From positions 37,758-101,757 of the forward strand of contig JBMOMX010000032.1 of assembly GCA_049323435.1 (NCBI GenBank): DNA of 64,000 nt, written 5' to 3'. How positions within the stretch are numbered: the first letter of the stretch is position 1; each line of letters begins with the position of its first letter. The translations under genes were made by a program, and so were the position numbers. Positions 52,647 through 61,824 of the stretch are shown here, one piece after another. The notes under the pieces were generated by a model that saw only the letters and a list, made by a program, of their open reading frames with translations, searched no databases and was not told the DNA's origin. This DNA comes from UBA11222 sp049323435. Lineage in GTDB: Bacteria; Pseudomonadota; Alphaproteobacteria; UBA11222.

Positions 52647-53960
52647 ATGAAAGATCAACAGGGGTTGCTGGCCCGGCAAGCCGGAGTATGGCTGTTACAG
52701 GCCGTGCTGCGCCGCAATCTCGGGCTGGATGAGGCGCTGCTGGCGGGTTTTGGCGAAGCGCCGTTTCGTGCGCTGCCCCCGCGTGACCGCGCCTTTGCGC
52801 GCATGATCGCCGCAACCAGCTTGCGCCGCATGGGACAGATCGACGCCGTTTTGCGGCATTTTCAGACGCGCCGCCTGCCGCCGCGCGCGGGGCCGGCGCA
52901 AAATATTCTGCGCACCGCCGCCGCGCAAATTCTGTTTCTCGGCACCGCCGCCCATGCCGCCGTCAGCAATGCGGTGGAACTGGCGGACAAGGATTCCGAT
53001 GCGCGCCATTACAAGGGCATGATCAATGCCGTGCTGCGCAAGGTGGCGTCTGCCGGTCAGGCGCTGCTGGCCGCACAGGATGCGGGCAGGCTCAACACGC
53101 CGGAATGGCTGTGGGAAAGCTGGCGCATCGCCTATGACGCGCCCACCGCCCACGCCATCGCCACCGCCCATCTGAATGAGGCGCCGCTGGATATCAGTGT
53201 ACGCAGCGATGCGGCGGGATGGGCGCAAAGGCTGGAGGCGCAACTGCTGCCCACCGGCGGCTTGCGCCGCGCCGCCGGCGGACGCATTGAAGATTTGCCG
53301 GGCTTTGATGCGGGCGAATGGTGGGTGCAGGATATGGCCGCCAGCCTGCCAGCGCGTTTGTTTGGCGATGTGGCGGGCAAGCCGGTGATTGATCTGTGCG
53401 CAGCGCCGGGCGGCAAGACGCTGCAACTGGCGGCGGCGGGCGCGATTGTCACGGCCGTGGACCGCTCCGCTCCGCGTATGCGCCGGGTGGAGGAAAATCT
53501 CGCGCGCATGAAACTGACCTCCATTTGTGTCACGGCGGATGCAACCGAATGGCGCCCGCCCGCGCCGGTGGACTATCTGCTGCTGGATGCGCCCTGCTCG
53601 GCCACGGGCACGATCCGCCGCCATCCCGATATTGCGTGGCGTAAAACGCAAAGTCAGATTGATGGTCTGGTGGCGTTGCAGGACCGTTTGCTGGCGGCGG
53701 CCACTGAGATGCTTGCGCCGGGCGGCACGCTGATTTTCTGCACCTGCTCGCTGCAACCCGAAGAAGGGCCCGAACGTATCGAGGCGTTCCTGGCCAAAGG
53801 CGCGCCATTTACGCGCGCGCCCATCCGGGCGGAAGAAGTGGGCGGCATGGCCGAACTGATCACGCCGCTGGGCGAGTTGCGCACGCTGCCCTTTCATCTG
53901 GCGGAACTTGGCGGCATGGACGGGTTTTACGCCGCGCGCCTGCAAAAAAACCGGAGTTAA
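52647..53960 (+). CDS. rsmB: RsmB/NOP family rRNA m5C methyltransferase
   Basis: 437 residues. An N-terminal NusB-like helical part, then a SAM-binding core with DLCAAPGGKTLQLA, the motif IV Cys in LLLDAPCSATGTIRRHPD and motif VI Cys in FCTCSLQPEEG. Expected to modify C967 of 16S rRNA, but specificity is by family. Convergent with the CoA-transferase gene. Confidence 0.9.
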   Translation: MKDQQGLLARQAGVWLLQAVLRRNLGLDEALLAGFGEAPFRALPPRDRAFARMIAATSLRRMGQIDAVLRHFQTRRLPPRAGPAQNILRTAAAQILFLGTAAHAAVSNAVELADKDSDARHYKGMINAVLRKVASAGQALLAAQDAGRLNTPEWLWESWRIAYDAPTAHAIATAHLNEAPLDISVRSDAAGWAQRLEAQLLPTGGLRRAAGGRIEDLPGFDAGEWWVQDMAASLPARLFGDVAGKPVIDLCAAPGGKTLQLAAAGAIVTAVDRSAPRMRRVEENLARMKLTSICVTADATEWRPPAPVDYLLLDAPCSATGTIRRHPDIAWRKTQSQIDGLVALQDRLLAAATEMLAPGGTLIFCTCSLQPEEGPERIEAFLAKGAPFTRAPIRAEEVGGMAELITPLGELRTLPFHLAELGGMDGFYAARLQKNRS

Positions 53961-53966
53961 CCCCCG

Positions 53967-55163
53967 TCAGATAATCCGGCGCGCCCGCAGGGCGGCGATC
54001 TCGGCATCGCTCAGCCCCAGCCCGTGCAAAATCCTGTCGGTATGCGCGCCCAATGCCGGGGCGGCCTGGCGCGGCTGCAAAACGCCCTCTGTGCGGACGG
54101 GGTTTGCTACCATGCGAAAATCTCCGCCGGAATGTGTGTAGGATTGAAGGCCTTCAATGGCGGCGACAAACGGATTATCCAGCGCCTGACCCACATCATG
54201 AATGGGCGCTGCCGGCACCTGGCCGCCCAGATGCGCCAGCCATGCCGCAGTTGTTTGTGTACGGAATATATCATCCAGCAGAACCGTCAGTTCACCACGG
54301 TTTGCCAGCCGCTCGGCGGGGCCGGCAAAGCGCGGGTCTGAAATCCATTCCGGCCTGTCCAGCAGTTCACATAACAGCCGCCAGAATTTTTCCTTGTTGG
54401 CCATAATGAAAATCCAGCCATCCCGGGTCTGGTAGAGCTGCGACGGCACCATAGAGGGATGCGCTGAGCGCGGCTGGCGCTTCACCACATCACCGGCGGC
54501 CAGATACCAGGTGGCCAGATAGCTCAGATTATGCAGCGCCAGATCAAACAGGCTGACATCAATATCCCGCCCCAGCCCCGTCTCACGCGCCTTCAGCAAC
54601 GCTGCCAGCAAACCAAATGACATGGCCAGCCCGGTCATCATATCAATGATCGACAGGCCCGCGCGCGCAGGAGGGCCATCGGGTTCGCCCGTCAGGGTCA
54701 GATAGCCGGTTTCCGCCTGCATCAGATAGTCAAATCCCGGCCAGCCGGCGCGCGGGCCGGTGCGGCCATAGGCGCTGAGATGCGCACACACTATGGCCGG
54801 ATTCACATCTTTCAGCGCGTCATAGGTCAGGCCCAGTTTGGCATGCACATCGCCGCGCAGATTGCACGCCACCGCATCGGATTTTGCCGCCAGTCGACGG
54901 AAAATCGCGCGGCCTTCATCACAGTTTAAATCAAGCGTCAGGCTTTGTTTGTTGCGGTTGAAACTGTGAAAAAACTGGCTGTCGCCGGGCGCAAAAAAAT
55001 GCGGCCCGACATGGCGCGACATATCGCCGCCTTCGGCCGGATTTTCGATCTTGATGACTTCCGCCCCCTGATCGGCCAGAAACATGGTGCCATGCGGCCC
55101 CGCGCCATATTGCTCCACCGCCAGCACGCGCACGCCCAGCAATGGCAGGCCAGGTGCGCTCAT
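53967..55163 (-). CDS. CaiB/BaiF family (class III) CoA-transferase
   Basis: 398 residues. MFLADQGAEVIKIENPAEGGDMSRHVGP at the start, VACNLRGDVHAKLGL, the catalytic Asp in LSIIDMMTGLAMSFG (near residue 170) and HPSMVPSQLY later. Moves CoA between carboxylic acids. It overlaps the acyl-CoA dehydrogenase start by 4 bases. Confidence 0.9.
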   Translation of the reverse strand: MSAPGLPLLGVRVLAVEQYGAGPHGTMFLADQGAEVIKIENPAEGGDMSRHVGPHFFAPGDSQFFHSFNRNKQSLTLDLNCDEGRAIFRRLAAKSDAVACNLRGDVHAKLGLTYDALKDVNPAIVCAHLSAYGRTGPRAGWPGFDYLMQAETGYLTLTGEPDGPPARAGLSIIDMMTGLAMSFGLLAALLKARETGLGRDIDVSLFDLALHNLSYLATWYLAAGDVVKRQPRSAHPSMVPSQLYQTRDGWIFIMANKEKFWRLLCELLDRPEWISDPRFAGPAERLANRGELTVLLDDIFRTQTTAAWLAHLGGQVPAAPIHDVGQALDNPFVAAIEGLQSYTHSGGDFRMVANPVRTEGVLQPRQAAPALGAHTDRILHGLGLSDAEIAALRARRII

Positions 55164-56317
55164 GCCGGATTGCGCGCGATCAGGGCGCGGGCGATGATCT
55201 GGCGCTGCAATTCATTGGTGCCTTCGCCGATGGCCAGCAGCGGCGCGTCGCGGTAATAGCGCTCGACATTGAACTCGCGGCTATAGCCATAGGCGCCGTG
55301 TATGCGCATACATTCAAGGCTGTTGGTCAGCGCCGCCTCGGATGCGAACAGTTTGGCCATGCCCGCTTCCATGTCGCACCGCTCGCCCAGATCATATTTT
55401 TCAGCCGCCGAGCGTACCAGCAATTTTGCCGCCTCGACATTGGTCGCCATATCCGCCAGCTTGATCTGGATCGCCTGATGTTCGCAGATCGGTACACCGA
55501 AGGTTTTGCGGATCTGCGCATAGGCGACCGCATCATTCAGGCTGGCGCGGGCAATGCCAACACCGCGCGCCGCCACATTGATGCGCCCCAGTTCCAGCCC
55601 GCCCAGAATCTGGTTCAGCCCGCGCCCCTCGACCCCGCCGATCAGATTGGCTGCGGGCACTTCATGATCTTCAAACAGCAATTCGCCGGTGTCGATGCCG
55701 CGATAGCCGATTTTTTCCAGCTTGCGTGTAACCGAAAATCCCTTGCCCTTTTCGGTCAGCAGCAGGCTCATGCCCTTGTGGCGCGGCTCATCGCGTTTTT
55801 CGGTTTTCACCAGCACCGCCAGCACCTGACCCTGAATGCTGTTGCTGATCCAGGTCTTGGCGCCATTGATCACATAATGATCGCCCTTTTTCACCGCATG
55901 GGTGCGGATGCCTTGCAGATCGGTGCCCGCATCCGGTTCGGTCAGCGCAATACCGCCGCGCAGTTCGCCGGTGGCGAAACGCGGCAGATATTTCTGTTTC
56001 TGTTCCTCCGTGCCAAAACGCTGCACCGCGGCTGCCATGATCAGATGCGAATTGAAGATGCCCGACACCGACATCCACACGGTGGAAACCCGTTCGACAA
56101 TCTGCGCATAGGTGCGCGCACCCAGGCCCAGCCCGCCATATTCCGGCGCAATGGTCGCGCCGAACAGGCCGAGCGCCTTCATTTTTTCAACAATTTCGTG
56201 GGGATATTCATCCGCCTGTTCCAGCGCATGGGCATAGGGTTTGACATCGCGTTCCAGAAAGCGGTCCACCGCATCCAGAATGACATTTTCCTGCTCTTGC
56301 GTAATCTGACTGGTCAC
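55160..56317 (-). CDS. Acyl-CoA dehydrogenase
   Basis: 385 residues. FAD-binding ALTEPDAGTDLQGIRTHAVKKGDHYVINGAKTWISN (near 133-168), GRINVAARGVGIA, and the C-terminal IHGAYGYSREFNVERYYRDA with the likely catalytic base Glu in GEGTNELQRQIIAR. With a MaoC hydratase and a CoA-transferase it forms a short acid-degradation module; the chain or branch specificity is unknown. Confidence 0.92.
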   Translation of the reverse strand: MTSQITQEQENVILDAVDRFLERDVKPYAHALEQADEYPHEIVEKMKALGLFGATIAPEYGGLGLGARTYAQIVERVSTVWMSVSGIFNSHLIMAAAVQRFGTEEQKQKYLPRFATGELRGGIALTEPDAGTDLQGIRTHAVKKGDHYVINGAKTWISNSIQGQVLAVLVKTEKRDEPRHKGMSLLLTEKGKGFSVTRKLEKIGYRGIDTGELLFEDHEVPAANLIGGVEGRGLNQILGGLELGRINVAARGVGIARASLNDAVAYAQIRKTFGVPICEHQAIQIKLADMATNVEAAKLLVRSAAEKYDLGERCDMEAGMAKLFASEAALTNSLECMRIHGAYGYSREFNVERYYRDAPLLAIGEGTNELQRQIIARALIARNPA

Positions 56318-56320
56318 GTT

Positions 56321-56848
56321 TTAATCTCCTTGCCATGCAGTTGGTTCATCGACCGCATGGCCGCGTTTGGGGATCAGCACCGTGCGTTCAAAGGTCATGA
56401 ATATTGTGCCATCGGCTTTTTTACCGGTGGTGCGTACACTGACCAATCCCTGATTGGGGCGCGTTTTCGATTCGCGTTTGGCGATCACCTCGGATTCGGC
56501 ATAGATCGTGTCGCCGACAAATACCGGCGCGGGCATGACAATATTGGTCCAGCCCATATTGGCGATGGCCTTCTGGCTGACATCCGACACGCTCATGCCG
56601 ACCACGATGGATAAAGTCAGGGTGCTGACCACCACCTGTTTGCCAAATTCGCTCTGCGCCGCAAAGGCCGCATCGAAATGCAGCGGATGGGTGTTCATGG
56701 TCAGCAGCGTGAACCAGGTATTATCGCTTTCTGTGATGGTGCGGCCGGGGCGGTGCTCATACACATCGCCAACAGTGAAATCCTCATAATCGCGCCCGGC
56801 AATTTCGCGGTAGCGGCCGGGGCCGATCTTCCGGCTTTCGACAACCAT
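56321..56848 (-). CDS. MaoC-like hydratase
   Basis: 175 residues, hot-dog fold. YEDFTVGDVYEHRPGRTITESDNTWFTLLTMNTHPLHFD holds the Asp/His-type active block. Hydrates an enoyl-CoA, plausibly the product of the adjacent dehydrogenase. Three bases separate it from that gene. Confidence 0.88.
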   Translation of the reverse strand: MVVESRKIGPGRYREIAGRDYEDFTVGDVYEHRPGRTITESDNTWFTLLTMNTHPLHFDAAFAAQSEFGKQVVVSTLTLSIVVGMSVSDVSQKAIANMGWTNIVMPAPVFVGDTIYAESEVIAKRESKTRPNQGLVSVRTTGKKADGTIFMTFERTVLIPKRGHAVDEPTAWQGD

Positions 56849-56862
56849 GATGCGTCCTTTCT

Positions 56863-57420
56863 CTATCGCCCCAGAAAATCCCCGGCGGTGAACAGCGCGG
56901 TCAGTTCAATCCCCGCCGCCGCCAGTGCCGCGCCAGCACCCTCCTGCCGGTCGACCACCGTCATGGCCTGGGTGACAATGCCGCCCGCTTCGCGCACGAC
57001 GGCAATCGCGTCCAGAATCGAGCCGCCGGTGGTGGTGACATCCTCGACCATCAATATGTGTTTGCCGGCAAGGCCTTCGCCCTTCGCAAAGCCCTCGATA
57101 CGCTGTTTCGCGCCATGTTCCTTGGCCTGTTTGCGCACGATAAAGGCCGGGATCGGCGCGCCGCGCAAATGGCTGAGCAGCGACACGGCGCAGGCGATGG
57201 GGATGGCCCCCAGTTCCAGCCCGCCTACCAGATCCGGCTTCGCCCCGGCAATGCGGTCCAGCATCAGGGCGCCGATCAGCGCCGCCCCTTCCGGGTCCAG
57301 CATGGCGGGTTTCATGTTGAAATAGAAATTGCTTTTCCTGCCGGAGGCGAGGGTGATTTCCTCCCCCTGCCCGAAAGATTTTGCGGCGATTATGTCTCGT
57401 AAACGGGCGCTGTCAGTCAT
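56863..57420 (-). CDS. pyrE: Orotate phosphoribosyltransferase
   Basis: 185 residues. PRPP-binding loop HILMVEDVTTTGGSILDAI (near 119-137), RKQAKEHGAKQRIEG, and SGRKSNFYFNMKP near the start. Pyrimidine synthesis. It lies inside a leftward operon with unrelated genes, 3 bases after ccdA. Confidence 0.95.
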   Translation of the reverse strand: MTDSARLRDIIAAKSFGQGEEITLASGRKSNFYFNMKPAMLDPEGAALIGALMLDRIAGAKPDLVGGLELGAIPIACAVSLLSHLRGAPIPAFIVRKQAKEHGAKQRIEGFAKGEGLAGKHILMVEDVTTTGGSILDAIAVVREAGGIVTQAMTVVDRQEGAGAALAAAGIELTALFTAGDFLGR

Positions 57421-57423
57421 GAT

Positions 57424-58170
57424 CTATCCAATGGTGCCAAGGATGGGAAACAGTTCCAGCAAGAGATAGCTGAAAGATTGCAGCGAGCCGAAGAAAATCA
57501 GCGCCCCGGTCACGATCAGCATGCCGCCTGCGGCGACTTCGACCTTGTGTATATGCCGGCGAAAGCGCTGCATAAAGCCCATAAAGGCGCGCATCCCCCA
57601 GGCTGCCAGCAGAAACGGCACCCCCAGCCCCAGCGAATAAACCGCCAGCAACGCCATTCCTCTGGTCAGGGTTTCCTGACTGGCGGCGAAGGCCAGAATG
57701 GTTCCCAATATGGGCCCGATACACGGGGTCCAGCCAAAGGCGAAGGCCAGCCCGATAATATAGGCGCCAAGCAGCCCGCCGCCGCGCCGGTCCGGGGTAA
57801 AACGCGCCTCGCGGTTCAGCCAGGCAACAGGCAGCAGCCCCGCCATATGCAACCCGAACAGCACAATCACCACGCCCGCAATTTTGCCCAATAATTCCAT
57901 ATGCCCGATCAGCAAGGCGCTGATCGCCGTGGCCGACGCGCCCAGCGCCACAAATACCGTGCTGAAGCCCAGTACAAAGGCAATCGCCCCGGCCATCACC
58001 TGACGGCGCAGTTCCGGATTTTCGGCGGCCCCCGCATCGCTCAGCCGGTCGAAGGATATGCCCGCCACATAGCTGAGATAGGCGGGCGCCAGCGGCAGGA
58101 CGCAGGGCGACAGAAAGCTGATCAGCCCGCCCAGCGCCGCCGCTAAAAATCCGATTTCAATACCGCCCAT
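57424..58170 (-). CDS. ccdA: CcdA, cytochrome c biogenesis / thiol-transfer membrane protein
   Basis: 248 residues, six predicted membrane segments. The redox Cys pair sits in LSPCVLPLAPAYLSYV (near 22-37) and WTPCIGPILGTIL (near 151-163). Carries reducing power across the inner membrane for c-type cytochrome maturation or other periplasmic thiols. No thioredoxin partner adjoins. Confidence 0.93.
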   Translation of the reverse strand: MGGIEIGFLAAALGGLISFLSPCVLPLAPAYLSYVAGISFDRLSDAGAAENPELRRQVMAGAIAFVLGFSTVFVALGASATAISALLIGHMELLGKIAGVVIVLFGLHMAGLLPVAWLNREARFTPDRRGGGLLGAYIIGLAFAFGWTPCIGPILGTILAFAASQETLTRGMALLAVYSLGLGVPFLLAAWGMRAFMGFMQRFRRHIHKVEVAAGGMLIVTGALIFFGSLQSFSYLLLELFPILGTIG

Positions 58171-58200
58171 ATTTGAATACCGTTATGGCCTGTGTTCCGG

Positions 58201-59475
58201 TTACGCCGCCCTGTGTTCCGGCTTTATATCCTGAATGCGGCTATATAGCAGCAATGCGCCCGCCAGGCACGCGGACAGAAAACCAAACAGGGTGCAATAG
58301 GCGCTTAAGGGCGCTGGGGTTCCGGGGGCCGCATAGTGGCCGATAATCACCCCCGCCACATATTGCAGCACGCCCGCCCCGGCCATGCCGCCCATATTCA
58401 GCACCGATATGCCGCGCCCCACCAGATGATCGGGGAATATGGCGCGGCCATGCGCAATGGCGATGGCGGCATAGCCATTGCAAAATCCCAGCACTGCAAA
58501 CACCGTGGTCACCAGCATCAGCCCGGCATCGGCCTGAAGGCTGAGCAACGCCAGCAAAGACGCATTGATCGCGCCGCCCAGCAGAATGGGTTTTTTGCGG
58601 CTGTTAAAACGGATATCCATTCCGCCCCAGATCAACATGCCCGCCGCCGAGGATGCCGACATGATCAGCAGCACAGTGCCGCGCGCCGGGCCATCCAGGC
58701 CGTAAATATCGTGCAGAAACGGGCTGAGCCACAGGCCCAGCAGCGTGGCGGTGCTGCCCAGCGCCATAAATTGCAGCAGCAATAGATGCGGCAGGCTGGG
58801 ATTGGCTAGCACTGCGCCCAGCCCCATCAGGCTTTGCCACAGGCTTTCGCCCGCCCCGTCATGCAATTGATGGGCTGCAACCTTGCCCGGCGGCGCATCC
58901 CGCGCCACCAGCCATACCAGCGCCCCCATCAGCACGGTGATGGCCGCCACGCCGGTAAAGGCATCACGCCAGCCGAACCATTCCGCAATCCAGGCAAGCG
59001 GCGCTGTCGCCGCAATGGCGCCCAAGGTTCCCGCGGCAATATGAATGCCGGATAGGGTGCTGAAACGCGCGGGCGGGAACCAGCGCGTATAGATCATCAG
59101 CGGCCCCATCAGCAGGCACGAACAGCCAATCCCCATCAGCACGCGCCCGGCGCTGAGCCAGAACAGCGAATGCGCCTGGGCGAACAGCAGCGCCCCGGCA
59201 ATCGCAAACAGCATCAGCGAACTGGTGGTAATGCGCGCGCCATAGCGGTCCAGCATCAGCCCGACCGGGATTTGCGCTGCGGCAAAGGCAAAGAAAAATG
59301 CGCCGCTCAGGATACCCAGAGATTGCGGCGCAAGGCGCAGCTCGCGCGCCAGATCGGGCGCAATCACCCCGGTGCTGGAGCGCAGAAACTGGCTGATCAT
59401 ATAGGCCGTGCACAGCACCCCGACCAGAATGAAGATGCGCAGGCGGCTGGGCGCGGCGGCCTGATCCGGGTTCAC
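58201..59475 (-). CDS. Major facilitator superfamily transporter
   Basis: 424 residues with about twelve membrane segments. The loop 2-3 motif is GLMLDRYGAR (variant of GxxxDRxGRR). FLRSSTGVIAPDLARELRLAPQSLGILSGAFFF resembles nitrate/oxalate-type MFS openings, but the substrate is unknown. GTG start at 59475 overlaps the TerB-like stop by 4 bases. Confidence 0.9.
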   Translation of the reverse strand: MNPDQAAAPSRLRIFILVGVLCTAYMISQFLRSSTGVIAPDLARELRLAPQSLGILSGAFFFAFAAAQIPVGLMLDRYGARITTSSLMLFAIAGALLFAQAHSLFWLSAGRVLMGIGCSCLLMGPLMIYTRWFPPARFSTLSGIHIAAGTLGAIAATAPLAWIAEWFGWRDAFTGVAAITVLMGALVWLVARDAPPGKVAAHQLHDGAGESLWQSLMGLGAVLANPSLPHLLLLQFMALGSTATLLGLWLSPFLHDIYGLDGPARGTVLLIMSASSAAGMLIWGGMDIRFNSRKKPILLGGAINASLLALLSLQADAGLMLVTTVFAVLGFCNGYAAIAIAHGRAIFPDHLVGRGISVLNMGGMAGAGVLQYVAGVIIGHYAAPGTPAPLSAYCTLFGFLSACLAGALLLYSRIQDIKPEHRAA

Positions 59476-59885
59476 GCGGTGGTGTAACGCGCCCGCACGC
59501 CGCGTTCAATGGCGGCGGCATGCAGCCGGTCCACGTCCAGTTCGTCCCGGATGATTTCCAGCAGCCGCAATTCTTCCTGTTCCAGCCGGCCATCGGCTGC
59601 GGCCACTTCACAGGCCAGCGCATAGGCGGTTTCGCGTAAGCCGGGAGAAAGCGCTTCTTTCACCAGGCCCAGCACAGCATCCAGCCCGTCTTCAGGTTCC
59701 AGCATATTGACGCAGTCCTGCGCCGCGGCAACCAGCGTATCGCGGTCCACATCATGAAATACCGGCAGGCTTTCCACAATGCCGCCAATGGTGCGCAATT
59801 CATCATCGCCAATAACATTATCGCTGCTCGACATGGTGACCATGACGAAGATAAGCGCGCTCTGCCGGTTGATCGTCGATGCCAT
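59472..59885 (-). CDS. TerB-like helical domain protein
   Basis: 137 residues. Acidic all-helical fold with FVMVTMSSSDNVIGDDELRTIGGIVESLP and CEVAAADGRLEQEELRLLEIIRDEL, the paired DGxxxxxE pattern of the TerB/DjlA metal-binding family. ATG 59885 has AGCGAGACCC upstream. It heads a leftward run down to the CoA-transferase. No other ter genes, so tellurite resistance is not implied. Confidence 0.85.
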   Translation of the reverse strand: MASTINRQSALIFVMVTMSSSDNVIGDDELRTIGGIVESLPVFHDVDRDTLVAAAQDCVNMLEPEDGLDAVLGLVKEALSPGLRETAYALACEVAAADGRLEQEELRLLEIIRDELDVDRLHAAAIERGVRARYTTA

Positions 59886-60059
59886 CTGGGTCTCGCTTGC
59901 TGTTAAGTGGGCCGAACCTAAGCGATTGTGCGCTATGGCGCAATATCTATCGGCGGTTAGTGAGACCGGCGTCACAGGGTGCGGCGGTCCTGGTAAATCA
60001 AACATGAATCAGTGCCAGGTCTGTGCCGGTTAGCGGCCGCATCCTGTCCTGTTGCAGGA

Positions 60060-61106
60060 TCATACCGGCCAGTGATGGCGCGCGATGGCGCCGTTCCGGG
60101 TTACGAAATAACCCCGCCATTCGGGGCCCAGTGCGCGCAGCGCCGCTTTGGCGTCTGCCAGGGGCAGGGCGCTCAGCCCGGTTGACAGGGCATCGGCACG
60201 CGCGGCATCCGGGCCCTGGATGCTGAGGCTGCGATAATGCTGCGCGGGCAGGCCGCTTGCGGGATCAAACAGATGATGAAAGCGGCCATCGATATCAAAT
60301 ACCGCGCCATAGCCGCCCGATGTGGCAAGTGCGCCCGATTGCAGCACCGTCTGTGTCATCACCCGTCCGGGGTTCAGCGGATCGCGCAGCCCGATCTGCC
60401 AGGCGCGCCCCTCCGGATGCGGTCCCAGCGCCCGAAATTCGCCCAGATCCAGCAGCACATGGCGCATGCCCGCCCGGCGCAGCAGCGCCGCCACCTGATC
60501 GGTGATATAGCCCTGCGCGATGCCGTTCAGCGTAACCGCCATACCGGGTTTTGCAAAACGCACCGTTTCATTCCGCCCGTCACTTTGTATGTGAATGGCG
60601 CGCGCATCCACGCTGGCGCGCGCGGCTGCGATCTGTCCGGGCGACGGGCCGGATGGATCGGCATCGTCCCGGGCGAAATGATCGCGATATAATTTCCATA
60701 AGGGCTGCACCGTAATGTCAAATGCGCCCTGCGTGGCGCCATGCATATCCGAGGCCAGGCGCAAAACATCCAGCAGCGCGGGCGGAGCCGCCGTCAGCAC
60801 GCCGTCACGGTTCAAACGGCTAAGCGCCGAATCATCCTGGTACAGACTAAGCTGGCTTTCCAGACTGGCGATCAGCGCCCGGGCGTCGGCCATAAGCGCT
60901 TCGGCAAGGCTGATCTGCGGATGATAAAGGGTGATCACTGTATCTGCGCCCATGGCGCGGCCGCGCCAAATAACAGGTTTCATGGCGCGGCCGCGCGCCG
61001 CATCATGGGCATGCGCTGCGGGCGCGATCAGGCCGCTGACGGTCAGGCTTGCGCAAATGCCGATGAAACGGCGGCGTTGCGGGCAGGGGCCAGGCTCAGC
61101 GCGCAT
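60060..61106 (-). CDS. apbE: ApbE, FAD:protein FMN transferase
   Basis: 348 residues. Attaches FMN covalently to Thr or Ser of exported proteins. The N-terminus QRRRFIGICASLTVSGLIAPAAHA looks like a Tat signal. The catalytic region has MGADTVITLYH, LNGIAQGYITDQVAALLRRAG, LLDLGEFRALGPHPEGRAWQIGLRDP and GALATSGGYGAVFDIDGRFHHLFDPASG. It overlaps the PepSY gene by 11 bases. The probable target protein is encoded two genes upstream. Confidence 0.93.
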   Translation of the reverse strand: MRAEPGPCPQRRRFIGICASLTVSGLIAPAAHAHDAARGRAMKPVIWRGRAMGADTVITLYHPQISLAEALMADARALIASLESQLSLYQDDSALSRLNRDGVLTAAPPALLDVLRLASDMHGATQGAFDITVQPLWKLYRDHFARDDADPSGPSPGQIAAARASVDARAIHIQSDGRNETVRFAKPGMAVTLNGIAQGYITDQVAALLRRAGMRHVLLDLGEFRALGPHPEGRAWQIGLRDPLNPGRVMTQTVLQSGALATSGGYGAVFDIDGRFHHLFDPASGLPAQHYRSLSIQGPDAARADALSTGLSALPLADAKAALRALGPEWRGYFVTRNGAIARHHWPV

Positions 61107-61824
61107 CGGACCCGTCCCCGCGTTTGCGCCCGCGTATCCATCCGGTGACACCGGTCGCCGCCAGCGCCAGCATCGCCAGCGCCGCGCCATCCATCAGCCA
61201 CGGCCCATAATGCCCGAATATGCGCCCGCTATGCAGTTCCAGTATAATGCGCTCCGCGCTGAGGCCTGCGCCGCGATGGCCCTGCAAAATCTGTTCGCGG
61301 ATGGCGGCGGGTATCAGGCCTGGCGCCGCCCAGATAACATGCTGATCGTTGACCTGCCGCCATTCCAGCAAAGCGTCATCCGATGTAAAAACAAGATCCG
61401 GCGTCAGCGCCACCGCCACGCGGCCATCCTGGGTGACGCCGATCCCTGTGACCGGCACCGGCAGCGCGGTGACCCGTTCGATCAATGCGCCATTTTCAGT
61501 CAGCAGCAGGATCTCGCTTTTTCCGGCCACGGCAATGGCGTTGGCAATTTTCACCGCCCCCACACCGCCCTCCAGCGTCTGCGCGATCATGACGCCGTCG
61601 AAAAACACCCGGTCATCCAGAATGGCGACCGAATGCGGGCCAAGCGCGTAGAAATATATTTCCGCATCCGACTGCGCCCCCATCCAGGACAGCAGCCACG
61701 GCGCGGTTATGGTGCGCCGGTCAAGGCCAAGTTGCGTGCTGTGCGTCAGTGCAATCCCGCTCAGCGCCAGCACCACAATCAGTATGCCAGTGATCAATCC
61801 GATGATGCGATGCCAGCGCATCAT
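61096..61824 (-). CDS. PepSY-type two-helix membrane protein
   Basis: 242 residues. WHRIIGLITGILIVVLALSGIAL opens with a membrane segment typical of PepSY_TM proteins, and WLMDGAALAMLALAATGVTGWI is the second. Between them lies a periplasmic domain with beta-rich, propeller-like text. His residues in the first helix region could bind heme, as in related reductases. ATG overlaps the FMN-binding gene stop (ATGA). Confidence 0.85.
   Translation of the reverse strand: MMRWHRIIGLITGILIVVLALSGIALTHSTQLGLDRRTITAPWLLSWMGAQSDAEIYFYALGPHSVAILDDRVFFDGVMIAQTLEGGVGAVKIANAIAVAGKSEILLLTENGALIERVTALPVPVTGIGVTQDGRVAVALTPDLVFTSDDALLEWRQVNDQHVIWAAPGLIPAAIREQILQGHRGAGLSAERIILELHSGRIFGHYGPWLMDGAALAMLALAATGVTGWIRGRKRGDGSDAR

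Noticed and set aside
52695..53945. A 416-codon minus-strand open frame
   Set aside because: Antisense of rsmB; low-complexity Arg/Gln/His composition typical of reverse reading of GC-rich genes.
55142..56614. A 490-codon open frame on the plus strand
   Set aside because: It lies opposite the clear acyl-CoA dehydrogenase and maoC genes; its protein has no domain pattern and mirrors the GC-biased codons of the real genes.
60041..60060. ATCCTG-N8-CAGGAT hairpin after apbE as a terminator
   Set aside because: The stem is short and no T-run follows on the minus strand.
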